This document shows, piece after piece, positions 35,647 through 46,469 of a DNA stretch of 64,000 nt; position 1 is the stretch's first letter, and each line of letters opens with the position of its first letter. The notes below the pieces were generated by a model, which was given only the letters and a program-made list of their open reading frames with translations, searched no databases and was not told where the DNA came from. The DNA is from Pleodorina starrii (taxonomy: Eukaryota > Chlorophyta > Chlorophyceae > Chlamydomonadales > Volvocaceae): the NCBI GenBank assembly GCA_030267565.1, contig BRXU01000006.1, positions 1,972,001-2,036,000 on the forward strand. Reading direction: 5' to 3'. Position numbers and translations under genes: made by a program.

Positions 35647-35941
35647 GAAGTGCCTGAGAGTTAGGGCACTGAATTGATGACCGAGAGGTCACCGGTTCGA
35701 TCCCGGCCTTCGCAGAGGGCTGGGTGACCGATGGGGGCCCTGGTGTGGGATCGAACCGCAGGTGATCGCATGGCTCTTTAGCCATGTCCCTGTCCACTGC
35801 ACTGGTAGAACTCATCATGGTTGAATGTTCAAACAATGATGTGTCTGGCATATCTGGGAAGAATGCGTGCGGGTACCCAGATGTGATCTGAGTGAGACGG
35901 AGCCCAGACACGGAGTGGGTGGGAGAAGCAACCCATCTTAG
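35647..35941 (+). mobile_element. tRNA-related SINE-like repeat, plus-strand copy
   Basis: Starts with TGCCTGAGAGTTAGGGCAC (35651), like a class II tRNA D-arm or A box. It has a perfect B box GGTTCGATCCC at 35694-35704, about 43 nt downstream. The rest is a unique body ending near AACCCATCTTAG. The head does not fold as a complete tRNA. The second copy is at 33171-33451, inverted. Confidence 0.68.
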
Positions 35942-36084
35942 TCAAAAAGGCGGTCACCGCGGTAATGGGCTGTACCCGCCGATGAGGCATCAGTCTGTTC
36001 CCTTAACCCACGCAAGGGCTTACGGTCCAGCGTAATACTTTCTTTCTTTCTACTGCCGCCCTTGCCATTCTCTGCATTTTCTCC

Positions 36085-36267
36085 TGTTCTCAGCGTGCTT
36101 CGGTGCCGCTGACGATGCGACGGTACTGCCCCGTTACCGCCCACACACATGTGTACTGCTGAGATCACAACTCCTCTGGTGCTTAACCCTTCAATTTGTC
36201 TGAGATCTGAGACCAATTTACGTACGTACGGGTGAGACCAATTTGCGGGTATAAAGCTGGAATGTCA
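36085..36267 (+). promoter_or_regulatory. Repeat-derived segment with TATAAAG upstream of the pherophorin gene
   Basis: Matches 32173-32330 except for small insertions. Both copies contain GGTATAAAGC. Here TATAAAG is at 36250-36256, about 165 bp before the start codon at 36421. It may supply the TATA element of the downstream gene. Transcription start data are needed to confirm that. Confidence 0.4.
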
Positions 36268-36420
36268 TATATATTGGCTATTATTTTCTTCACTTCGAAA
36301 ATGAGCAACGAGGTAGTTGCCTTGTCGGGACTGTGACATAGGCTGCCGGGACATCGCAGCGCAGCGGCGCTTGCGGACGCGAATGACACAACACTAACAT
36401 CCGTTTAGGACGTAACCAAG

Positions 36421-36486
36421 ATGCGCCCCTTGGTCGCTCTGCTTGTCGCCCTTCTGGCGACCTGCATCTTTCAGCAGGCACGTGCC
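36421..36486 (+). other. Signal peptide region
   Basis: Residues 1-22: Arg near the N-terminus, a Leu/Val/Ala core and an Ala-Arg-Ala end before SYFLAGIIEY. A cleavage site after ARA is likely. The start codon has the context AACCAAGATGCGC. Confidence 0.8.
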
Positions 36487-39400
36487 AGTTACTTCCTTGC
36501 CGGCATCATTGAGTATCGCGTCAGCACAACAGTTTCGAACGCGCTGGACATTACAGTCACCACAAGCTGGTCGTAAGTTAAAGCTGAGATATTAGCGCAC
36601 AGCGTTGTTCGTCAGTCTGAATAGGGAAGACCAACATCCGACAGGAGACTTTCGAGGTGCGCCAAGTTCGCCGGATTGACGTTATTTGTATGTGTTATCA
36701 TAAGAGGGCTCGGGAACTGTGGCCGACGAAATGGGTGGCGGCCTTACGGGCATGAAAAGAAGGAAGAACCGGAATTCCTGTCCACCCTGGAGCGGGCGTC
36801 GTTCTTAGTCATACTAGTGACGAATCGCGCAAGCCGTAAGGATGTAATATAGTGGATTACAGAAGGGCAATAGTTGATGACGAGGAAAGGTTCAGCATAA
36901 AGAGTACTGCAGAATTTCCTTATAAAATACATGATTGCAGATTCAAGCTGAAATGCTGGCTGGCTTAGCAGCGTCGTCCGGCGGCAATGTCTTCGTCCAG
37001 TATAAATACGTTGGTTGAATTGCCATGACAGGATCGGCGCGTGCGAGCGCAGCACCGTGTGAAGTACGCCACTAGGGTTCGAATCCCGGTAGCTGTTGCT
37101 ATTCAGTGTGGCACACAGGAAAGTATCTAAAAATCTCCGCGGGGCCAACTGCCGTACGAGAAACTATCCCCTCGTGATACCTCCAGGGTGAACAGTGCTC
37201 TAGGGTGGACAGGGTGCCAGGAGGCTCAGGGCGAATAGGGAAGACCAACTTGGGCTCTGACTTGGGCTCCGTCTCGCTCGGGCTTTATGTATGTTCGCTG
37301 CACTCCGCCCCTCGCGCTGGGCGTTGTTTAGTAGTAACGTGTGCATCCTGCGCCGCTGTCCCAACACTCCCGCGCCATGCAGAAGCGGTTTTGCAGACTC
37401 CGTTTCCGTCCAGGCAGCCCTTTCCAGTGGCAACACCACCCTTTTCACCACGAACTCAACAGATGTTGTCGGCTCCGGCTATGACGCTGCGGGCGCGGAA
37501 TATGTCACGCTCAGGTGCGTACATCAGCTGATTGATCATTATATCCTTAGTACTTCAATGTTGTCATTTCGCGCTTCCGGCGGCCGCTCGTTGGCCGCGA
37601 CAACTGCCATGCCAGCTACGCTAAAGTGAACGTATTACTAGATCGACCGTGCGCTTGTGCCTAACATAGAAGTGATGTGATGGCCTGCTCTCTCGACTTC
37701 TTCTATCGGGCTTATGGGGCCACCACACACGTAACTGGGGCGTTACTGGTGACCGTCAACCCATCGACCGTTCCATTAGAGTGCACATCTCCTTCGAATC
37801 TCCGCGCGTCCGTGCTCTATTATTACTGGTAGATTCGCATCTCTGTGCACGCCATACCCTCGAACCGGAATCCGCGCGAACGCGCTGCGCCTACCTCTCG
37901 GTTTCATCGGTCTTCGCCGCCTTCGCCACCTGCCTACCAACTGCACAACCCTTCGCTGCTGTCTCCCCGCAGGACGACCGGCATCATGTCGCCCATTCCC
38001 TCCGCAAACACCGAGATCTTCGTATCCGGTTGTTGTCGCTTTGCAAGCGTGCACAACTTCCGGTTCAGCACCATGTACGTGCCAAGTGAGGCCTCCTCCA
38101 TCCTGACCCAGCCGCCCGCGTACATCTTAGTCGAGAGGGCGGCGCCCACTGTGAGTACCCAGTGCCGCAGCTAGCAATGGATGGGATTTCGATGGGGAGT
38201 GGGCTCTGCACCAAGGGTAAAGCAAGCGGCGGGCCAACGGGCCATTCCCGACAGAGAGACGACGGAATACCCCCCTGCCCGCAGATCTTTGATCACTTGC
38301 CCTTTTCAGTTCAGCAGTCCGTCCTTTGGGCTATAACCGTCTAGAGCACGCGCATGGTAGCGTCATTGTTCTATCTGTGGATGCTGCTGCAACCCTTCGC
38401 CCCCGCCAAACCCCGGGCCCCGCCTTCCCCCGCATCTCACTCCGTCCCTCGCGCCGGCTGCTGCTGCGCGTGTTTGCGCGTTGCATTTGCACACAGGCCT
38501 ACGCTTACGCGTTCGTGCCCGCCGTCAGCTCGGACGGCGCCGCCATCGACTGCAACATCAACACGGGGTCATATGTGAGATGGAAATGGATAGATATGCT
38601 GTTCCAGGGATGAAAGAAAGTTGCAGGGCGTGCTCAAGCGACGTCACCATGCAACTTTCTTTCATCCTTCGAACAGCAGACTGTCTTGCGGCCATTGCGC
38701 GCAAGCAGGTCCTGTTTCCCGCTCTCCAAACACGCGGTGGCATTCACGCTGTGTCTGATCAATTGCGTCTACGTGGATCGGAGGTAGCTTAGGGTTGCTG
38801 TTGCTGAAACCTGTGGTCTCTCGTATAGTACAGTGTACACGATGCAGAGATGCACGTACAGCAACGTACTAATTGGTCAAGCGCGAAGGCGTTCCTTACG
38901 AACCTGTCCCGCCTGCGGCACCTCGAGAACACCTCGAGAGACCCACCCGAGCTAGTGTACCCGAGCGCACGACCAATCCGGACACATGCCTACGTGGCAA
39001 TTAACCGCTGTCGGTTATCTTTGCTCACATGTGTGGTGTCGACGCAGGTGGAGCTCACGGCATCTGCGGCGACGGGAGGATGTAGGTGGGTGCGTGGGCT
39101 GGCTTGCAGGAGGGTGCTTGGGGGATCACAGCAGGTAGCAGGGAGCCGAGCGGAAGGCGGGAACGCAGCGCGAAAGGCGGTTGGGACGGCAAGCATACAC
39201 TGATTACGTCTCAGGGGAGGACTCGTACTAGGGACAAGGAAAGGGTGGACAGGCATGTTGACGCTAGGCTGGCTGGAGGTCTTCCTATGCTATCTAGATA
39301 GACCTTGCTTGGGACTTTGCAGACACACTTGTATGTTCCTGTCATATGCCATGCTCTCCTGCGTACATACTCCTGCCGTGCGTATTCCTGCGATGCGTTC

Positions 39401-42400
39401 TCCTGCGTACTCCTGCCTGTCATGCGTTTCCTAATCAGGCATGTGATGACACTGCACGACCAGTGCGGTGCGTGCTCGCACCGGAGCCCCCTCTGCCTGC
39501 TGTGCCCCGAATGAGGCGCCATGCTGCCTCAGCGTGCATTACCCACATACAAACCCATCCCGCCCACCCGCATACCCACCCGGCCATCCATCCACCCTCC
39601 CACCCGTTTTCCAACTCACTCACCCGCCCACCCAGCCACCTGCCCGCCAAGCGACCCACCCGCCCTCCCACCCGCCCCCCTCCGGGGGGCCCCGCCGCTC
39701 CCCCAACTCCAGACCCAGAACCACACACCCATACATGCCCGGACCCGCATACCTCCCGCCCGGCCCCCAACCCTGCGCCCGGCTTCCCATCCCCACGCCC
39801 GCAACAGAGTCCGCTGGGACAACCAAATGGGTCAGGTGGGAGACACCGTAGATGTGAAGCTGCGCGTCAGTAAGGGGAACACCGGCCTGTACAGCGACAT
39901 CACTTTCTTCTTGGTAAGGCTGCCGTATGTCATTGGCCCTAACGAGCATACCGACCAAACCCATAAATAATGCATCTTTGCACGTACTTCGGACACACAC
40001 GCACATATGTATTTCCGGCCGCTGTCCGTTCTGCCTGAATGGCCCCCCGCCTGGTTTCCTGCCGGCGGATAAGCGACAGCTGGCTCACCATTCAGTTAGG
40101 CAATAGAACCCCCAAGGGTACCACCTGTGACTACCTGCTCTGCTGCCCCTCGGGCGGCCGTGCACGCACGCACATGCCCCCATCCACTCGCAGATGATCG
40201 CCGACCTTAGCGGAGCACCCGAAGTTCATGCCGTCAGCTCGGGCGGCCAGACCTTGAACCCGAACGGCGACACCATCCAGGTCACCTTCGGAACTCTCGC
40301 CCAGGTACGACAGGGGACAGGCAGCAGGCGCGCGGGGTGGCCTGTAGCTGTGACATCTATCCTGTCGATTTCCGGTGTGCTGATTTGTGTTTTCATAGTC
40401 TGCGAATTTGAAAGATTGCAGGGAACTATACTTTCCACGTATTAATATCACCGGTCACAGGGACAAAGTTGGCAGTAGAGCCGAGCCTGGGTTGGACAGG
40501 CCACATGTATGTATGCGTATGTGACTCCATTGGTTTGATCAAGGTTGCTTGTGATGCGCGCGATAAGCGGTGGTAAGCGGTGCGTTTGCCTGCTGATGCG
40601 TGCGTGTGACGGCGGTCGGGCTGAGGAGTTTCTCGGCCCAGGCCTATTCGTATTCGCCGTCGGCGCCCTTCGTTAGCAAACGGCCCTGCACCCTGCAGCC
40701 CGCTGACGCCTGCTGCCTGGCGCTCCATGCCCCTGCCTCTCCATCCCCTAGCCAGCTAGCCCCCCTCAACCACACACACACCCGCCCTTCACCCTCACCT
40801 CCCCCGGCACGCAGGTGGTTTTCTTAGTTGAGGATCCCAGCGGATACGCCAACATCACCGCCTCCAGTACCACCCTCCCGGCAGGTGCAACCCTCACCAC
40901 CACCCCCGCAGACGGTCTCGCACCCATTACGGTTATGTTCTCGTGGACCCCCACCGCCAGCAACCCCCTCGGCTTGGGCCTTGTTGTTGTGGTGTTCACA
41001 GACGAAGGCGGCCTCTCCACCTTTGCCAGCTTCTCATACAACCTGGTGCCCAATCCGCCACCGCCCAACCCGCCATCGCCGCCCAGCCCGCCCAGCCCGC
41101 CCTCGCCTCCCTCACCGCCACCCAGCCCGCCTCCCTAGCCCCCGCCTTCCCCACCGCCGCCCAACCCGCCTCCCCCGCCCCCGCCTTCCCCACCGCCGCC
41201 CACCCCGCCCCCGCCGCCCCCATCGCCGCCCAGCCCGCCTCCCTCGCCCCCGCCTTCCCCATCGCCGCCCAGCCCGGACCCGCCTTCCCCACCACCGCCC
41301 AGCCCGGACCCGCCTTCCCCATCGCCGCCCAGCCCGCCTCCCTCGCCCCTGCCTCCCTCACCGCCTCCCAGCCCGCATCCCTCGCCCCTGCCTCCCTCAC
41401 CGCCACCCAGCCCGCCTCCCTCGCCCCCGCCTTCCCCACCGCCGCCCAACCCGCCTCCCCCGCCCCCGCCTTCCCCACCGCCGCCCAACCCGCCCCCGCC
41501 TTCCCCATCGCCGCCCAGCCCGCCTCCCTCGCCTCCCTCGCCCCCGCCTTCCCCACTGCCGCCCAGCCCGCCTCCCTCGCCCCCGCCTCCCCCCCCTCCG
41601 CCCAGCCCGTCTACCCCGCCCCCGCCCTCCCCACCCCCCCCCCGCCCGACCAGGCCTCCCCCGCCCTCGCCATCGCCTCCCAGGCCGCCTCCCCCGCCCC
41701 CGCCTTCCCCCCCGCCTCCTCGCCCGCCCCCGCCTCCCCCGCCCCCGCCTTCCCCACCGCCTCCTAGCCCGCCCCCGCCTTCCCCACCGCCGCCCAGCCC
41801 GATACCGCCGTCCCCACCGCCGCCACCCCCACCCCCATTCGTGAATCCATCGTCGCCGCAGCCCGACAGCCCACCGTCGCCTCTGCCGCCCTCCCCGCCC
41901 CCACCGCCCTCCCCGCCGCCATCGCCCCCACCGCCCCCACCGCCCTCCCCGGCCCCATCGCCCCCACCGCCGTCGCCCATGCCCCCGCCACCGACGCCCT
42001 CCCTGTCGGTGCCCGTGCCGCCACCCCCGCCGCCGCCACCCTCGCCCCCGCCACCTTCCCCTGAGCCGTATTCTCCACCACCGCCCTCCCCACGACCGCT
42101 GTCTCCACCCCCGCCCTCACCGCCGCCTCTCTCTCCAACTCCGCCTTCTCCATCGCCGCCGGCCCCGCCATCTCCTTCGCCCCGCAAGCCTCCGGCCCCG
42201 AAGCCCCCCAGTCCGGCCCTGGCCAGACCGCCGTCGCCTCCCGCAAGCAACGCGAGGCTCATCAGCATGTTTCCCTTCCCCGACAACTGTATCCTTGGCC
42301 GAAACACCACCCACTCGCCAATTCGCATGTCCCCATCGGCGGGCCCTTTCAACGTGACGGCCGCCACCGCCACCTACTGCTTCCGCATCACCGCAACCGC

Positions 42401-42957
42401 GACCGTGGGGTGGGAATCCGAGTGCGCGCACATGGACACCGTGCGGAAATTTGACATCGTCATCAGCAAGTACCATAGCAACCATGAAAACGGAATAACC
42501 CGGCGATAATCGTAGTTAGAATTTATCATGTGTATACATATATATATACTAGTATACTATATGTTGCTGTAGTTGCTTGTTGTTGTCGATATTATACATG
42601 ATTATACATACTAACCCGCCCTGCACTCGCTCGCTCGCAGGCGCCGATTGCGCGGCCACGTCCCGCAAGCTCGTCAAGGCCGCCACCATCAATGGCGTGG
42701 CCGTACAAACCAGCACCAGTAAGGTCGACTTTGACGGTACACAGTACGGCCTGCTGACGGTTAAGAGGATTACCAACTCCTTCCCGACCGTCCCGACCAA
42801 CGGCGGCATGTATCTGTGCCTGGCACTGTATCAGCAGGCCAGTGCAAAAGCCACGTGCGCCAGCCCGCGGGCGCTGTGCCGCTACGGCCCCAGTTGCGTG
42901 GTTCAGGCGATCAGCGACGACTTCGCTTGCTGCCCCATTGGAGAGGTCGGGTACTAA
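36421..42957 (+). CDS. Pherophorin-family extracellular matrix glycoprotein, copy 2 (full length, one in-frame TAG)
   Basis: Nine exons: 36421-36572, about 37332-37514, 37973-38150, 38497-38574, 39048-39085, 39808-39913, 40194-40304, 40815-42465 and 42641-42957 (938 codons with stop). Every junction keeps frame. Only the start of exon 2 has alternatives (37335 or 37383, also in frame). The signal peptide MRPLVALLVALLATCIFQQA is followed by a secreted N-terminal region (ITVTTSW, SGCCRF, PPAYILVE, AIDCNINTG). Then come an Ig-like module (FSWTPTASN, residues about 283-358), an SPPPP rod (about 360-760) and a pherophorin domain (FPFPDNC to CCPIGEVGY). Oddities: TAG at 41136-41138 inside the rod (TCG in copy 1) and a GC donor at 42466. 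The N-terminal motif order resembles an extracellular family known from algae and animals, recalled rather than searched. It may be a pseudogene if the TAG is real. Confidence 0.85.
38608..38667. repeat. Perfect 18-bp inverted repeat in intron 4
   Basis: GGATGAAAGAAAGTTGCA (38608-38625) pairs exactly with 38650-38667 across a 24-nt loop. It lies 34 bp after the splice donor at 38575. Confidence 0.9.
39540..39800. repeat. C-rich low-complexity tract in intron 5
   Basis: CCCACCCG and CCATCCATCC-like repeats run up to the splice acceptor at 39806-39807 and act as an extended pyrimidine tract. The long Pro- or Gly-rich frames across it are not coding in the spliced model. Confidence 0.75.
42466..42640 (+). 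other. GC-AG intron in copy 2
   Basis: The donor reads ATCA|GCAAGTACC here against ATCA|GTAAGTACC in copy 1 (3043). The acceptor CTCGCTCGCAG is identical. GC-AG introns are a known minor functional class, and the rest of the donor matches consensus well. Confidence 0.75.
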
Positions 42958-43870
42958 TTAATTGATAGGTGGGTTGGCATTGTAGGCCACTCACAGACGT
43001 AGTGCGCGCCGGAAACGTCGTACAAATACTGAGGTGTGCAGCACAGTGCAGTGCGGTGAGGGTGATGCAGGCGTGGCGGTTAGTTGCTGCGGCGGCGCTG
43101 CCTGGCTGCCTGGCTGAAAATCACACATATCCGAGGTAGCTGCCACCGCTGCCTGGGCAGTAATGCGGGCTGTTAAGGTTCCTGATTTCTTGTTCGTATG
43201 CGTGCATTCGCGCTCGCGTGCGTGCGCGCAGCAATCCACGTTTTCTACTGTTTAATTCTTCGACAGCGCGCTATCATCGCTGTCACACCGAAAACACCTC
43301 AGTCGTTTCTTGACACACCATACCGTAATAAGTAATGACTCCAATGAAGCTTCCTGTGCAGTGTGGATGCAGGTATTGAATGGTCCGTTTTGCTGTGGAC
43401 CCGAAAGGATTGGTCGCCGATGGGTTGACAGAACGTTTGAGTGTTATCGTCAAATTGTGTCTAAAGGTTAATTAACGGCAAGATCTATTTGTGTGTTAAG
43501 GAACTTGGTTTCGGTGCAGTCGCATTTGTTCACCACAGTTCTGCTAGCCGGTCCGACTGGGTGACCTCCGCGGTCACCTGGTTGTGGATCTTTGCGCGTT
43601 GTGTGTCGCGCGTGCCACTTTTGGGCGCGTTGCTACGTAAACGTTGTGATGTATTTATTGACAGTAAGACGTAACGTAACGTATCGCTGTGTGATCTCTA
43701 TCTGGTGGTACGAACATACACCGGGCCTGCGTCCGGCGTTCCATACGTAATCCGGGGCCTTACGCTTGTTCGAGGGCTCCGGAATGAACTGTTGTGCGTA
43801 CTTAAGGCCGAAAGCGAGCCAGTTTGGTCGCTTTTTGGCTCTGGACAGTTGTAAAGTTCTGAGCCAGGTA
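42958..43870 (+). other. 3' untranslated region of copy 2 with TGTAA signal
   Basis: TGTAA at 43850-43854, at the same relative position as in copy 1. No other coding potential between the stop codon and the signal. Confidence 0.6.
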
Positions 43871-44542
43871 ATAGGCCCCGTGCCGTCGTCTGGACATTGA
43901 CTGCACGAGTACTCCTGTTAGTGTCACACAGCTTATCATCGTTCAACGATCAAACCGGGAGCTCAAGGAGGTGGGGAATACGTCGGTCCCTGCTACCCTT
44001 GTTGTTATATCCGGTGCGGCTTGGCCAGTGTCGCTGCTGCAGGAGTAGGTAGGCGGGCGTACGTGGTGTACCTTATCGAGCCTCCCCTTTAGTTCGCAGC
44101 GCCTCTGGTATCCAGTCGCCCATCCCAGCCGAAACGCTGGTGCTGGTGCGTGCGTGGCCCCCGTCATGCAGGCCTGTGGGTCCTCTGCTTGCCGCGGGCC
44201 CATCTTGTATGTTGATCGCATGTAGCCGCTGGTGGTGAGGCACTGTTGACCTTTTTGAGCTTCCATCTTTGGTTCCATTGCGTTACGGGATGGTACGATA
44301 AAGTACAGCCGCCATGGCCCGAAAAAGCTGCGTGACACATGTAAGGCCCAGGCAGGACACAGCCGAGACTGCGCACGAGACGCATTATTCCCGGCACGAA
44401 AAAAAGAAGATGTCCCAAGCCCAGGCGTTCGAACACAAACTTCCTTCCCGCCGGGCAGGGGGAACATGTGCAGCTTCGTTCAGGTCTGGTCGACAATGAC
44501 CGGTTGGCACCCCTTCCGCGAGCAAGCACACGCAGGGAAGCG

Positions 44543-45616
44543 TGTCAGACCGATTTGCCGTCATCGACGAATAAGCGTCCTTCGGTTGCAGCGTAGTTGG
44601 TTGGGGTCATTTCTGTGTCTCCGTAACGCGAGTAACGGTCTTTGGGACGAGCGCGGTCTGAACTTCGATTTACTGTCCGTCTGTATGATCGTGTTATCTT
44701 CCCGGTTTGAGTGGTTGGTATCTGCCTGTGTAGGGACCAGCAGCGCAATCCTATTAGCTGCTGCTTAAAGTGTGAGGGTCGCGCGGTTAAGTGTGACTTT
44801 GTTCACTGGGCTTGATATAGCCTGTCCTTTGTCGTGATAGTCTTATTATCAGTAAGTTGTGTCGCGAAGGGTTAGGAGGTTGTGATCTACCTGTCATCTT
44901 GTTGATCTGTACGTCGGTTCACGACGTCTCCTTCGCGTTGTGTTCATTAGCCGGAAGTGACCAAGTTGCGTCGCTTTTCGGCTCTCAGCCAATAGGTCGC
45001 TCGTGAGCTAGACAATAAGCCCTGTGCAGTGTAGTCACCACCGCATAAGTACTGTAACGCTCCTTTCTTAGCTATTTCCGCATCTCGCCCATCGTCATCC
45101 TTCAGTGGTATCTGGTTCTGTCCAGCCGGGAACGCTCGGTGAGGCTTGGGATCGCCTTTGTGCATTCAGCCCTTGATCCCCCCGTTGTAATCCCCCGGCG
45201 CGGCGCGTGCGCGTGGCCAAGCCTTCACGCTAGCCTCCAAGTCCGCGGATCACGTTCGCGGAACCCTGCCTGATCGGTAGGGCCATTTGCGTTAAACGCA
45301 ACTACGACCTGCACCTCTGTCCTACCAAGTGCTTTGCAGGACTCTTGCGCACTGGGCCCTGGTGGCGTGTGCCTCGGCAGCTTGGCGTGAGCGGGTAGTC
45401 GCTAAGTAGCGCCAAGCCCTCGTCTCCATAGGCGGTAGCGACCAGCTGATCTCTGTTTTATATCCTGTCAAAGTGCTTTTGCAGGATTGCATTCGGGCTT
45501 GTGCCCTCGGCAGCATGGCGTGAGCGGGTAGTCGCAACAGAACGACAAGCCCTCGTCTTCTTAGGCGGTAGCGACCGGCTGACCTGTATTCTCTGGGCTT
45601 CATCTAAATACCATTA
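44543..45616. other. No gene recognised; 125-bp tandem pair at 45340-45590
   Basis: Two copies share GGCGTGAGCGGGTAGTCGC, CAAGCCCTCGTCT and TAGGCGGTAGCGACC, about 140 bp apart. The first contains the hairpin-prone GTCGCTAAGTAGCG. The rest shows no gene. Confidence 0.6.
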
Positions 45617-45827
45617 CCCCGGGCTGTTTGGGGTATCCCTTCTTGAAGCGACACCGTGATGTCACCCTCAAGGAAGCCAGAAAGCACCCGTCCTGTCGCG
45701 CCAAAGGCGGCAAAGAGGCCGGTCGTGCGTGATGTTGCCGATGGTAGACGGGGACCTGCGGTACAGGTCGCTCGGCTGGGATGCCGCCCCATCCTGGTGC
45801 CTTGTCGGGCTGGCTCTTGAGCAGCGC
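45617..45827 (-). pseudogene. LINE reverse transcriptase fragment, copy B (downstream part)
   Basis: Nearly identical to 20203-20414 of LINE copy A. Minus-strand frames read KSQPDKAPGWGGIP and FLEGDITVSLQEG. Interrupted at 45827 by the LTR insertion and continued at 49551. Confidence 0.8.
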
Positions 45828-46469
45828 TGTCATGTGCAGCGGACGGCACGCATGCGTCCCCGACACCGGGGGTGTGGATCTGAGAGTTCGTGCGGGGCGG
45901 CGCAGCAGCAGCTAGACTACAGCTCGGGCAAACTGTATCTATTGCTGGCCCCGCGGCCCGGCCTTCGAGGCGAGACCGCGCTCCTTCTTCCTACGCATTG
46001 CTACCTAAGACCCGGTGCAGGTCGCACCGAAGCCGCTCGAACTAGTTAGTCGTGTCTGGTTCATGATGACATTAGCCAGCCAGGGTGATCAGGCCTGGCC
46101 GGCGCGTCACTAGAGTCGGAACATGTCGGCTGGCCTGGGCGGATGCCCAATGGAGAATACTGAACTGATGTTACATCATTCCCATTGAAGCATCACTATA
46201 CTTCAGCATGTACGTATGCAGTATGACCAGGCGAAGCGCTTCCCGCTGGAAACGCTTGCGCCTAGGTAGAGCTCGCACTGGACGAGCAGTGATTGGTTCC
46301 GGAGCCCGGGCATGGCCCTGGTCCCCGGTTCGAGCCCAACCGAGAGCGTTCGTCTGCGCTCCAACTGTCAGTCAGTTTGACCAGATAATTCCCAGCCACC
46401 AACGGTGCACGACAGCTGTCATGTGCAGCGGACGGCACGCATGCGTCCCCGACACCGGGGGTGTGGATC

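Larger units (their letters stand above)
39884..44542 (+). repeat. Segmental duplication, right copy
   Basis: Collinear with 1-4630 and 9769-10227 without the retroelement, miniature LTR element or tail fragment seen in the left copy. It therefore preserves the uninterrupted target sites. Confidence 0.9.

Noticed and set aside
34367..35677. Several 100-230-residue frames in the R1 triplication
   Set aside because: Frames differ among the three units and the other R1 copies, so no product is conserved.
37025..37110. Possible tRNA gene with B box GGTTCGAATCCCGG
   Set aside because: No matching A box or acceptor stem, and the T stem is imperfect; at most a tRNA-derived remnant.
41136..41138. 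Reassigned TAG codon
   Set aside because: Volvocine algae use the standard code and the other genes here end in ordinary stops; mutation or error is far simpler.
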